From the NCBI GenBank assembly GCA_947458275.1, contig CANGYR010000010.1, positions 44,962-108,961 of the forward strand: a DNA stretch of 64,000 bases. The letters run 5' to 3'. This document shows positions 33,202-41,907 of this stretch, piece by piece; positions within the stretch are counted from its first letter, which is position 1; every line of letters begins with the position of its first letter. This stretch comes from Chitinophagaceae bacterium (GTDB lineage: Bacteria > Bacteroidota > Bacteroidia > Chitinophagales > Chitinophagaceae). Below the pieces are notes generated by a model. It was not told the DNA's origin, did not search any database, and saw nothing but the letters and a program-made list of their open reading frames with translations. Both the position numbers and the translations under genes were made by a program.

Positions 33202-34470
33202 ATGTTACAGATAAACAACATCAGGCAAAATCCTGAGTGGGTAAAAGAGAGACTTGCGGTGCGTAATTTTAAAGACATTGAGTTGGTGGACAGGATATTG
33301 CAAACCGATGAAGAACTGAGGAAAATAAAAGTAGCTGCTGAAAGTCTGCAGGCTTCGGTGAATGTGGCTTCCAAAGAAATCGGAGCATTGATGGCAAAGG
33401 GAGAAAAGGAAACGGCAGAAAGCAAAAAGCAGGAAGTGGCAGCGTTAAAAGCCGAGCTCGCGGAGAAATCTGCATCTCTTACAACGCTTGAAAATGAATT
33501 CAATAAAAATATACTGTTATTGCCCAACCTGCCACATAGTGCTGTTCCTGCGGGGAAATCGGCTGAAGACAATGAGGTGGTCAGAGAGGGAGGGGTAAAG
33601 CCAACATTATCCTCTGCTGCGAAGCCGCATTGGGATTTAATCAAACAATACGATTTGATTGATTTTGAAACGGGCGCCAAGATAGCGGGTAGCGGTTTCC
33701 CATTATATAAAGGCAAGGGTGCCAAATTGCAGCGGTCGCTGATTCAGTTTTTTCTGGATTACAACACAGCTGCAGGATATGTTGAATATATGCCGCCACT
33801 GATGGTGAATGAGGCCACGGCTTATGGAACCGGACAGTTGCCAGACAAGGAGGGGCAGATGTACCATATTACCGCAGATGCATTGTATTTGATACCAACG
33901 GCGGAAGTGCCTGTTACCAATATATTCAGCAATGAGATATTGAAAGAAACTGATTTGCCGGTGAAGATGACGGCCTACACACCTTGTTTCAGAAGAGAGG
34001 CAGGGAGTTTTGGCAGCGATGTAAGAGGATTGAACCGGGTGCATCAGTTTGACAAGGTGGAGATCATCCAGCTGGTTCGTCCGAACGAAAGTTATAATGT
34101 ACTTGAAGATATGGTGAATCATGTGGAGAAGTTGCTGAATCTTTTAGAACTGCCATACCGTATACTTCGTCTATGCGGTGGCGATATGGGCTTTACTTCG
34201 GCATTGACATATGACTTTGAAGTGTACAGTGCTGCCCAGCAGAAATGGCTGGAAGTAAGCTCGGTGAGTAATTTTGAGACTTTCCAGACCAACAGAATGA
34301 AAATCAGATACAAGGACGAAACCGGCAAATCTCAGTTGCTGCACTCTTTGAACGGCTCTTCCTTGGCGCTTCCCAGAATTGTAGCTGCATTACTGGAGAA
34401 CAACCAGACCGACGGAGGGATTAATTTACCGAAGGCGTTGCATGGGTATTTTGGAGCGGAGGGAATTTGA
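33202..34470 (+). CDS. serS: Seryl-tRNA synthetase
   Basis: 422 aa, the usual class-II SerRS length. Residues ~1-105 form the tRNA-binding coiled-coil arm (LQTDEELRKIKVAAESLQASV; AALKAELAEKSASLTTLENEF). The catalytic core has YTPCFRREAGSFGSDVRGLNRVHQFDKVE (motif 2, residues by ends) and the C-terminal ALPRIVAALLENNQTDGGI-type motif 3. The upstream start at 33169 is rejected because MLQINNIRQNPEWVKERL is the standard N-terminus. Confidence 0.96.
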   Translation: MLQINNIRQNPEWVKERLAVRNFKDIELVDRILQTDEELRKIKVAAESLQASVNVASKEIGALMAKGEKETAESKKQEVAALKAELAEKSASLTTLENEFNKNILLLPNLPHSAVPAGKSAEDNEVVREGGVKPTLSSAAKPHWDLIKQYDLIDFETGAKIAGSGFPLYKGKGAKLQRSLIQFFLDYNTAAGYVEYMPPLMVNEATAYGTGQLPDKEGQMYHITADALYLIPTAEVPVTNIFSNEILKETDLPVKMTAYTPCFRREAGSFGSDVRGLNRVHQFDKVEIIQLVRPNESYNVLEDMVNHVEKLLNLLELPYRILRLCGGDMGFTSALTYDFEVYSAAQQKWLEVSSVSNFETFQTNRMKIRYKDETGKSQLLHSLNGSSLALPRIVAALLENNQTDGGINLPKALHGYFGAEGI

Positions 34471-34475
34471 AAATG

Positions 34476-34590
34476 TGAAAATTTGGAAATGAGTCAATGT
34501 GCCGATATGCCAATTTGAAGATGTACTAACCACAAACCAAAAACCACAGACCCCAAACGCGCGAAGCGCAACCCAAACCACAAACATCTT
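34476..34590. repeat. Composite repeat behind serS
   Basis: 34476-34530 holds AAAATTTGGAAATGAGTCAA-style GATGTG/ATTTG units; 34531-34590 holds AACCACAAACC-like units with the core CCCCAAACGCGCGAAGCGC. The second half matches the order of the murA-gmk tract at 28973-29030. Confidence 0.65.
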
Positions 34591-34599
34591 GAAGTGGCA

Positions 34600-35643
34600 T
34601 TAAATCGCCAAGGCCTTTATTTTTTTATTCATCACATAAAACCAAAGCGGCGGTACCAAGGACAGAATCATACTGCCGGGATAGCCGGTGGGTAATTGAG
34701 GTGCATCGTCGTGATGGCGGAGAACTTGGTATTTTCTGCTGGCGAGATAGTGGTGATCGCTGTGGCGGCTCAGTTCAAACAGCATTACTCTTCCGATGGG
34801 ATGATTGCTGTTCCAGCTGTGATGCGGCATGGCCCTTTCATAATTTCCCGAAGCAGATTTTTTGCGGGTAAGTCCGTAGTGCTCGATGTAATTGACAGTT
34901 TCCAAAAGTAAGATGCCGATTAATGCGGCAGCGAGGAAGCAAAGAGTGATAAATTTCCCAAAGAAAAGATATATAGCGGCAACGAGTAGCAGCTGCCAGA
35001 TATGGGCTTGTATCATTTCATTGTGAAAACCGAAAACAGAAACATTTTTCTTTCTACAATCATCATTGGCAATTTTCCAGGCGGATAAATAAGAATAGAA
35101 AATCGTTCTGAAATAGAAGGTGTACACAGGTTCGTTCAGTCGCGCACTGCTGGGATCTTCATGCGTGGCTACATTTTTATGATGACCTTTATTGTGCTCA
35201 ATAAAAAAGTGAATGTACAGAGAAGTGGCCAAAAGATTTTTTGCTAAAAACTGCTCAAAGCGATTGTTGCGATGGCCGAGCTCATGAGCCACATTGATGC
35301 CGAAGGTGCCACAGAGCAAACCCATGCTGAAAATCCTTCCGGCAATATCCAGCGTGTTTAAATTTTCCTGTTGTAAAGAAAAAAGAAAAAACACCAATGC
35401 AGCATATTGCAAAGGCACAATCATGTAAAGCATATAATCATACCAGTTGCTTTTTTTAGAAATCTCCTCTTCAGCAGCCGACATGTTTCTTTTATCCGGA
35501 CGGATGACTAATTCAAGCAAAGGAATCAATACCCAGGCGTACAGCAAGGGTAGCCAAACTATCCATCCTGTAAATTGAAAAGATGCCCATGCTGTAAGAT
35601 AGAAGGTTATGGGAGAAAGGTATTTGAATGTTTTGATGCTCAT
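34600..35643 (-). CDS. alkB: Alkane 1-monooxygenase-family membrane di-iron enzyme
   Basis: 347 aa with about six hydrophobic segments. All eight-histidine signature blocks are present: HELGHRNN, HNKGHHKNVATHEDP, NYIEHYGLTRKK and LSRHSDHHYLASRKYQ. This is the AlkB set, which distinguishes it from fatty-acid desaturases. AlkB hydroxylates terminal carbons of alkanes; related enzymes act on other acyl or terpenoid chains. No rubredoxin or rubredoxin reductase gene is adjacent, so the electron donor must come from elsewhere. Confidence 0.9.
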   Translation of the reverse strand: MSIKTFKYLSPITFYLTAWASFQFTGWIVWLPLLYAWVLIPLLELVIRPDKRNMSAAEEEISKKSNWYDYMLYMIVPLQYAALVFFLFSLQQENLNTLDIAGRIFSMGLLCGTFGINVAHELGHRNNRFEQFLAKNLLATSLYIHFFIEHNKGHHKNVATHEDPSSARLNEPVYTFYFRTIFYSYLSAWKIANDDCRKKNVSVFGFHNEMIQAHIWQLLLVAAIYLFFGKFITLCFLAAALIGILLLETVNYIEHYGLTRKKSASGNYERAMPHHSWNSNHPIGRVMLFELSRHSDHHYLASRKYQVLRHHDDAPQLPTGYPGSMILSLVPPLWFYVMNKKIKALAI

Positions 35644-35843
35644 AACTCAAATGAAAAACTAAGTTACGATATTCAAAATATACTGGTATCAAATTTTATA
35701 AGAAGGGATTTAAAGTACCGAAAATATTTTGTTGTCTGTTTATACCTCACCCCAAGTACCTCATACTAAAGACAGAGGGAAGGAAGTAAGGCACAGCCCA
35801 AACTACCTCCTCTCTTTTGTAGTGGCGCTTAAAATCCGATTTA

Positions 35844-36266
35844 TCAGGCTTTTTTAATAACTCCTAATACTTCCCCGGGCGTCATTACGGGCAGTATACT
35901 TTTTTTATAATCTTTCGTATTTCTGGTTATAATACATTCAATTTTACTGTTTGATAAGGCCGAAAAATATTGTATCGCATCTTCAAAATCTGTAAAATCA
36001 GAACGAAAAGATTTAATCACCATCTCTTTTGAATTATCCAGCATTTCTGACCAGCTATTTAACGCTTCCAGCATTTTAAGACATTCTTTATGGGAATATT
36101 GCTGCCGCATGATGTAATAGATATTGTTATAAGAAAGCGCACTCACAAATATTTTTACTTTACTCTTTAACGACAAATTGAAAAGCATCGCGGCGTCTTC
36201 CGAAAATGGTTTCCGGTCAGCCAAAAAATCGATTATAATATTGGTATCTAAAAAAATGGCTTTCAT
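35844..36266 (-). CDS. PIN-domain protein, probable VapC-like toxin
   Basis: 140 aa. The acidic PIN residues are present: D7 in IFLDTNIIIDFL, the Glu/Asp region in FTDFEDAIQYFSAL, and IITRNTKDYKKS near the C-terminus. PIN toxins are Mg2+-dependent RNases. A small DUF6364-like antitoxin gene lies upstream on the same strand, but separated by 130 bp rather than overlapping, which is unusual for this toxin-antitoxin type. Confidence 0.82.
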   Translation of the reverse strand: MKAIFLDTNIIIDFLADRKPFSEDAAMLFNLSLKSKVKIFVSALSYNNIYYIMRQQYSHKECLKMLEALNSWSEMLDNSKEMVIKSFRSDFTDFEDAIQYFSALSNSKIECIITRNTKDYKKSILPVMTPGEVLGVIKKA

Positions 36267-36396
36267 GTATTAATATAGTTTTTAAATTTTTGTCACATGG
36301 TATAGCCTTTATTATCATTCTCGGTTGGTATTGAAAAATTTATTATAGCTATTTCATAGTTGGATTTAATGAATTTGTCGGTTTTGTTTTTCTAAA

Positions 36397-36648
36397 CTAT
36401 TTATACGCTTGCTTTTTTGAAAGTGCTTTTGCTAACTCTTTTTTATAATCAAAATTTTGAGGCAATTTGAGCTTGCCTTTTAATTGTAATATAGCCGGAG
36501 ATACCGATTCTTCTTTTTCAATACCGGCGGATATGGATTTCAGGTAATTTTCAACTAAATGAGAAAGACTTTTTCCTTTAGACTGAGCATATACTTTGGC
36601 TGAGCGAATAATAACCTCATCAATGGTCAGTGTTAATTTGGTAATCAT
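36397..36648 (-). CDS. Probable antitoxin (DUF6364-like, ribbon-helix-helix type)
   Basis: 83 aa from the ATG ending at 36648 (MITKLTLTIDEVIIRSAKVYAQSKGKSLSHLVENYL, positions 1-36). This is the usual TKLTLTID-beta-strand and two-helix start of the DUF6364 antitoxins that pair with PIN proteins; the basic C-terminal tail would bind the toxin. The frame can be extended to 36738, but the extra residues have no family pattern. Confidence 0.72.
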   Translation of the reverse strand: MITKLTLTIDEVIIRSAKVYAQSKGKSLSHLVENYLKSISAGIEKEESVSPAILQLKGKLKLPQNFDYKKELAKALSKKQAYK

Positions 36649-36652
36649 AAAA

Positions 36653-36683
36653 CACGTGTATTTATAAAATAAAGATACGTGTA
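36653..36683. promoter_or_regulatory. Possible operator upstream of the antitoxin gene
   Basis: CACGTGTA (36653-36660) and TACGTGTA (36676-36683) are near-identical boxes 23 bp apart, and ACACGTGT (36652-36659) is a perfect palindrome. They lie immediately upstream of the antitoxin ATG, where autorepressing antitoxins bind. Confidence 0.3.
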
Positions 36684-36819
36684 ATTTTTTTAAATAAAAA
36701 TCAAATCGCATAAAATTTCTCTGTTGATACTTCGGCAAGTACTTATTTATTTTCTAATTAATAAAGAGATTATACTCGTCAAAATTTTGTATTTTTCTTT
36801 TTGAAAATGCGGGAAGAGG

Positions 36820-36925
36820 AATGGGGTTTAACGGTTTAAAAGTTTAAGGGTTTAATAGTTGGACCGTCTTTTTGAATAAGTGTATAGTTCTTAAAAAGGC
36901 GACTATTAAAAGCTGCCTTATCATT
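36820..36925. repeat. Copy of the dtpT downstream region (degenerate)
   Basis: This stretch repeats 38431-38540: both contain GGGGTTTAACGGTTTAAAAG, TTTAAGGGTTTAATAGTTG and AAAAAGGCGAC. In this copy the terminator-like hairpin has decayed to AAGGC...GCCTT. It is the downstream flank of the duplicated transporter remnant at 36941-37084. Confidence 0.8.
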
Positions 36926-36940
36926 ATGCAATATTGAATC

Positions 36941-37084
36941 TTATTTAATGCCGTGCATCATTTTTTTCAGACGTGTTACCAGCGCAAAAAGCAGCAGCGA
37001 TGCGATTCCAGATAGCACAACGAATACCATGAAGAATTCAAAAAGATTGTGGATGGTAAAACCGGTGAAAGCTGGAACAATCAT
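36941..37084 (-). pseudogene. C-terminal remnant of a second POT peptide transporter
   Basis: On the minus strand, in one frame ending in TAA (36941-36943), this encodes about 46 residues: PAFTGFTIHNLFEFFMVFVV, then LSGIASLLLFALVTRLKKMM, then HGIK. It matches the last 46 residues of the intact transporter at 38553 almost residue for residue. No transporter sequence precedes it; the frame meets the 3' end of the secreted-protein gene at 37081. It is therefore the tail of a tandem duplicate whose body was deleted. Confidence 0.88.
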
Positions 37085-38292
37085 TCCGTTAAGAGCAATT
37101 TTTTACCTGACTTTAAAATTAGATTAACACCTTGCGAAAGTTCAAGGCTTTTAATCTGGACATCCGAATTGATATTGATGGTGGGCGTTCCGCCTGAAAA
37201 ATTTTGGATGAAAACATCTTTTGTAGCATCCGGAACAGCATTCTGACTCCAATTGCCCGCATTTTCCCAGGCAGTGCTTACAGCACCGGTCCAGCTGTTA
37301 GGTACAGAAATCATTTTTTCTGTCTGGCACCGGTCGCTCATTTTCCAAATTAGTTTAATCGTGGTGAAAGCAGATGGAATATTAAAAGAGAAACTACCAT
37401 CCTGCAGGATAGAACCCTGTGTGTATGGTGTGTTATTGGAATCCCGGGCTTCGATAAAAAAATTGTATCCGGGTCCGAAGCGGCAAAGATAATCTGAGCT
37501 GACTTTTCCGGTTAAACGGTGCAATTGCGCTGTGTTCGGGCTGATGTTGACAGAATCAATGGACAAATCGCATGGCATAAAGTATTTGGGAGAAAAAATA
37601 TTGCAGGTACTGTTTTCAATGTTTGCATTTGGAATCGCAAGGTAATCGCCGTTGAGTAGCTGAAACTGAACCGTATCGCCCGGTTTCAGGCCATTGAGCT
37701 GGTTATCGGTGTAAGTGGTATTAGGGGAATAATTGCTCCCAATAGAAAATACGTTTCGCGTAATATCTCTCACACCATTGATAATCCGGTAGGTCTCAGG
37801 AAAGCTTGAGCAAAAAGTCCCCGTAATTTTTGCAGATGCATTTCCAAAATCATTGTCGCAGGGGTTTGTATTGAAGCTAAGCTGCTGAAAGGCAATATCA
37901 CACCCTGGCGTAAGAATTTGGGGTGAACCGGTTTTTCCACAAATGAGCTTGGTAGGTACAAACTGACCGTTGACAACACTACGCTCATACTGATCAATCT
38001 TAAATTGGTAGAGCCCTGGCTGCAGCCGGGGGATATTTAAAGATGAAGCGCCAAATCCAACGGTTGATGATGAATAGATTATTTCACCCCCCAGGTTTTC
38101 CACTTCAATTATAAATTGGTCGTTTGTAAAGTTGGTAGGGAGGTTCCCGATAAAAATGGATCCATCGGCAGATCCCGAACAGGTTACATCAGTTTTGGTA
38201 ACCGTTACCGGAAAGATCAGGCAGGTTTGGCTTTTTGACAGAATGGGAGAAAGCAGGAACAAAAAAGAAATGGCAGTGATAATTTTTCTCAT
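37081..38292 (-). CDS. Secreted protein, probably truncated at its 3' end
   Basis: 403 aa with a signal peptide (1-~22, ILSKSQ). Residues ~25-125 look like an SprB-type/PKD-like repeat (VTKTDVTCSGSADGSIFIGN). Residues ~345-403 (WTGAVSTAWENAGNWSQNAVPDATKDVFI) are the start of a repeat module usually followed by further domains and a T9SS sorting domain in Bacteroidota surface proteins. Here the frame ends abruptly at LKSGKKLLLTE, exactly where the transporter remnant begins. It has probably lost its C-terminus, including the sorting signal, and may be non-functional. Confidence 0.72.
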   Translation of the reverse strand: MRKIITAISFLFLLSPILSKSQTCLIFPVTVTKTDVTCSGSADGSIFIGNLPTNFTNDQFIIEVENLGGEIIYSSSTVGFGASSLNIPRLQPGLYQFKIDQYERSVVNGQFVPTKLICGKTGSPQILTPGCDIAFQQLSFNTNPCDNDFGNASAKITGTFCSSFPETYRIINGVRDITRNVFSIGSNYSPNTTYTDNQLNGLKPGDTVQFQLLNGDYLAIPNANIENSTCNIFSPKYFMPCDLSIDSVNISPNTAQLHRLTGKVSSDYLCRFGPGYNFFIEARDSNNTPYTQGSILQDGSFSFNIPSAFTTIKLIWKMSDRCQTEKMISVPNSWTGAVSTAWENAGNWSQNAVPDATKDVFIQNFSGGTPTININSDVQIKSLELSQGVNLILKSGKKLLLTE

Positions 38293-38430
38293 GGCAGTAA
38301 GAATTTTTCACGAAGATGAAGATGGCAGCAAAGATAATTTAGAAAAAGTGTAAATATCTCCCCGAAACAATTATTTATAAAAAAATCGTCATTCAATTTT
38401 CTCCTTTTCCAACATAATCATCCGGTTTTG

Positions 38431-38540
38431 GAATGGGGTTTAACGGTTTAAAAGTTTAAGGGTTTAATAGTTGAGCCGTTTTTTTGAAAGTATGTGTATA
38501 GTTACTAAAAAAGGCGACCATTTGGCCGCCTTTTAATATC
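38431..38540. repeat. Intact copy of the dtpT downstream region
   Basis: Partner of 36820-36925. The shared TTTAACGGTTTAAAAGTTTA tract belongs to the low-complexity intergenic class of this genome. Confidence 0.75.
38507..38534 (-). terminator. Rho-independent terminator of the POT transporter gene
   Basis: Read on the minus strand, AGGCGGCC pairs with GGTCGCCT (one G-T wobble) around AAAT and is followed by TTTTTT. It lies about 20 nt behind the transporter stop at 38553. Confidence 0.75.
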
Positions 38541-38552
38541 TGTAAGCGTTAA

Positions 38553-40232
38553 TTACTGAATACCGTGCATCATTTTCTTTAAGCGTGGTACGAGCATAAA
38601 CAATAAAGCCGATGCGATTCCACAGAGAACAACGAATACCATGAAGAATTCAAAAAGGTTATGAATAGTGAATCCTGCGAAGGTGGGATAATGATTACTG
38701 ATTTTGTTGTCGACAAGGAATTTAATTTGATCTGCTGTAGGAACAACCGTCTTGTCTAAAATAGCTTTCAAATCTATTCCCGCATCAGAAGCAGCTTTGA
38801 ACTGCTCGCCCGTAGCAGGCAGTATGGAACCCAGCGTACCCGCAAGGGCATATCCTGATGCGCTTGACAGGAAGAATACCCCAAACAATAATGAAGCAAA
38901 TCTTTTCGGCGCCAGTTTACCTACAAGAGATAACCCTATCGGAGAGAGACAAAGCTCGGCGAACGTCTGAATCAGATAAAGCAACACGAGCCAGTGTACA
39001 GCAAGCAATCCTGAATTACCCAAATCTTTTACATTATGGGCAATGATGAAATAACTTAAAGCTATCAGTAAGAGCCCCAGTGCTTGTTTGGCCGGAGAGA
39101 CAGGTTCTTTGCCTTTGGCTCTGAGTTTATCCCAAAGCATACTGAACGGAACTGCAAACATCACCACAAATACTCCGTTGAATATTTGTACCATAGATGG
39201 CGGCATATTCCATCCGAAGAAATTTCTGTCGGTTTGGTAATCGGCAATGAAAGTCAGCGAAGAGCCGGCTTGTTCAAATGCCGCCCAGAAGAAAATCAAA
39301 AAGAAAGAAACGATGTAAATAACGAGAATGCGATCTCTTTCAATTTTAGTCAATGACTTGTCTGAAAGAATCAATCCGGCAAGGGTAATACCAGAAGCAT
39401 AAATGATGGAGTAGATATAGTTTTGACCAAAAACCACATTGAAAATCAAACCAAGCACAATGAATGCAGCCACTGCCAATCCTAAAGAAAGACCTGAGAA
39501 ATTAGTAGATTGAGCTTCTCCTTCTTCATAATCTTCTGCGCTGTGGCCGGAAGGCAGACCGCCGATAGGTTTTCCGTCGGGAGTAACTACATATTTATTT
39601 TTAAGAAACACAAAAGTTAATGTACCAAGCAACATGGCAATTGCCGCAGCAAGGAAACCCCATTTAAAAGCAAACACATCGCGTATACCGGAGGTGTCTG
39701 TCACGTCACCTAAAATGGGACAAATAAGCTGTCCCAGGAAGGCGCCAACATTGATACCCATGTAAAAAATGGTGAAGGCAGTATCCAGTTTATTCTTTTC
39801 GGATTTTGGATAAAGGCTGCCCACCATACTGGAAATATTGGGCTTAAAGAAGCCATTACCTAGAATAATGACGCCAAGCGCTACATACAAAATCGTTTTT
39901 GCCAATTCAAGGTTGCCGGAAAAAACGGTGGCGCTTGTAAAAAGCAGCAACTGACCAATTCCCATCAAAGTTCCTCCCAACAATATACAGTTGCGGTTGC
40001 CAAGGAATCTATCTGAAACAAATCCGCCGAGCATAGGAGTGAGGTAGCAAAGACCTAAAAATCCGCCATAGATAATGGAGGAATCTTCTTTGCTTATCAT
40101 TAGCGCATTTACAATAAATAAGGTGAGCAGTGTTCTCATGCCGTAGAAGTTGAAACGCTCCCACATTTCAGTTCCAAATAATACCCATAACCCCTTTGGG
40201 TGCTTTTTTTGTTGATTGATTGATTCTGTCAT
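38553..40232 (-). CDS. POT-family proton-dependent oligopeptide transporter
   Basis: 559 aa, about 12-14 hydrophobic segments. The PTR2 signature is clear: FGTEMWERFNFYGMRTLLTLF (20 residues from F to L) with the ExxERFxYY-like motif as ExWERFNFYG, and FYMGINVGAFLGQLICP later. It imports di- and tripeptides with protons across the inner membrane. The start ending at 40232 (MTESINQQKKHPKGLW) is preferred over 40301. A terminator follows, and a C-terminal duplicate of the gene lies at 36941. Confidence 0.93.
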   Translation of the reverse strand: MTESINQQKKHPKGLWVLFGTEMWERFNFYGMRTLLTLFIVNALMISKEDSSIIYGGFLGLCYLTPMLGGFVSDRFLGNRNCILLGGTLMGIGQLLLFTSATVFSGNLELAKTILYVALGVIILGNGFFKPNISSMVGSLYPKSEKNKLDTAFTIFYMGINVGAFLGQLICPILGDVTDTSGIRDVFAFKWGFLAAAIAMLLGTLTFVFLKNKYVVTPDGKPIGGLPSGHSAEDYEEGEAQSTNFSGLSLGLAVAAFIVLGLIFNVVFGQNYIYSIIYASGITLAGLILSDKSLTKIERDRILVIYIVSFFLIFFWAAFEQAGSSLTFIADYQTDRNFFGWNMPPSMVQIFNGVFVVMFAVPFSMLWDKLRAKGKEPVSPAKQALGLLLIALSYFIIAHNVKDLGNSGLLAVHWLVLLYLIQTFAELCLSPIGLSLVGKLAPKRFASLLFGVFFLSSASGYALAGTLGSILPATGEQFKAASDAGIDLKAILDKTVVPTADQIKFLVDNKISNHYPTFAGFTIHNLFEFFMVFVVLCGIASALLFMLVPRLKKMMHGIQ

Positions 40233-40413
40233 ATTGATTTTTTTAAGCCAGCAATTAATTAAGATTTGCCAAAATACACAAATTATACTTACATCGTTCA
40301 ATTTAACCTTTCTTTATTCTTTATAAATTCAACAACAAAAGTGAAAACATATTTGAATTGGAAGCGATTCAAAAGCTTTTGATGATTAATTTCGCGCCAT
40401 AAATATTTTTCCA

Positions 40414-41694
40414 ATGAACATTCTGATTATAGGTTCGGGCGGTCGTGAACATACTTTTGCCTGGAAGATCAGCCAAAGCCCTTTGTGCGAGCATCTTTAT
40501 ATCGCTCCTGGAAACGGTGGCACGTCGGCATGCGGCACCAATCTACCAATAAGCGGCACGGATTTTGACTCATTAAAAAAAGCTGTTCTCGATAAAAAAA
40601 TTGATTTGATTGTAGTTGGCCCCGAAGATCCATTGGTAAAAGGTATTGTGAATTATTTTCAGTCCGATTCCGCTACACAACATGTATTGATTGTGGGACC
40701 TGCCCAAGAGGCGGCACAGCTGGAAGGGAGCAAGTCTTTTGCCAAAGCATTCATGAAAAAATACGGCATTCCAACTGCTTCCTATGCTGAATTTACGGTT
40801 TCGAATTTTGAAGAGGGATTGGAATATATCAAAGCACATAGTCTGCCCATAGTATTGAAGGCCGACGGGCTCGCTGCCGGAAAGGGCGTTTTGATTTGCA
40901 ATAGTCATGATGAGGCGTTGAGGGAGTTTGAGCTGATGATCAGACAATCGAAATTCGGCACCGCCGGTAACAAAGTGGTGATTGAGTCTTTCCTGGAAGG
41001 CATTGAAGCCAGTGTGTTTGTGCTTACGGATGGTAAAAGCTATTTGTTGCTTCCGGAAGCCAAGGATTACAAACGAATCGGCGAAGGCGACCAGGGCTTG
41101 AATACCGGCGGAATGGGCGCTTTGAGTCCTGTTCCTTTTTTTGATGATGCACTGAGAAGCAAAATCATCAGCCGGATTGTGGAACCAACGGTTGCCGGAT
41201 TAAAAAGCGAAAATTATAATTACAAGGGTTTTGTCTTCATAGGACTGATGATCAACCAAGGCGAGCCTTTTGTAATAGAATACAACTGCCGTATGGGCGA
41301 CCCGGAAACGGAGGTGGTGATACCCAGAATTAAAAGCGACTTGCTTCCAATATTGATTGCAACAGCTAAAGCCGAATTGCATGCTGTTTCTTTGGATACT
41401 CATACCCAAACAGCCGCTACGGTGGTTGCAGTCAGTGGCGGTTATCCGGGAGAATACGCTACGGGGAAAGTTATTAAAGGACTTGATTTGCCTTCAGGTG
41501 AGCACAGCGTAGTATTTCACGCGGGGACTAAACAAGACGGAGATGAGATGCTGACAAGTGGCGGCAGGGTACTTGCCATTACTTCATTCGGGAACGATAT
41601 AGAAGAGGCAACAGAACGATCGTATCATTTGCTGGGCAAATTGCATTATGAAGGGATGTTTTTCAGAAAAGACATAGGGTATGAGTTTAAATAA
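40414..41694 (+). CDS. purD: Phosphoribosylamine-glycine ligase
   Basis: 426 aa ATP-grasp enzyme of purine synthesis, converting phosphoribosylamine and glycine to GAR. The N-terminal MNILIIGSGGREHTFAWKI is diagnostic, followed by VVGPEDPLVKGI, KADGLAAGKGVLI, GGMGALSPVPFF and EYNCRMGDPETEV. It is alone on this strand, with a TAATTTCG box near 40387 as a weak promoter candidate. Confidence 0.96.
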   Translation: MNILIIGSGGREHTFAWKISQSPLCEHLYIAPGNGGTSACGTNLPISGTDFDSLKKAVLDKKIDLIVVGPEDPLVKGIVNYFQSDSATQHVLIVGPAQEAAQLEGSKSFAKAFMKKYGIPTASYAEFTVSNFEEGLEYIKAHSLPIVLKADGLAAGKGVLICNSHDEALREFELMIRQSKFGTAGNKVVIESFLEGIEASVFVLTDGKSYLLLPEAKDYKRIGEGDQGLNTGGMGALSPVPFFDDALRSKIISRIVEPTVAGLKSENYNYKGFVFIGLMINQGEPFVIEYNCRMGDPETEVVIPRIKSDLLPILIATAKAELHAVSLDTHTQTAATVVAVSGGYPGEYATGKVIKGLDLPSGEHSVVFHAGTKQDGDEMLTSGGRVLAITSFGNDIEEATERSYHLLGKLHYEGMFFRKDIGYEFK

Positions 41695-41907
41695 AAATGA
41701 AGAAAAATGCAATATAACGTAAACGTATAAACGAAGTTATAGCACTAAAGAAATTTACTAAATTAATTAGCAATTATCCGGTTTGATTCGAAGAGACTTA
41801 CATTTATGCAGAAATTGTTTGAAAATATATTTTTTCCCATTGTAAAATCCCAATAAATTACGGCAACTTTGCTTAATTACCTTTTTAAAAGACTGTTGAT
41901 ATAGAAT

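Noticed and set aside
37049..37246. Possible small plus-strand gene over the transporter remnant
   Set aside because: It crosses the deletion junction antisense to two recognisable sequences.
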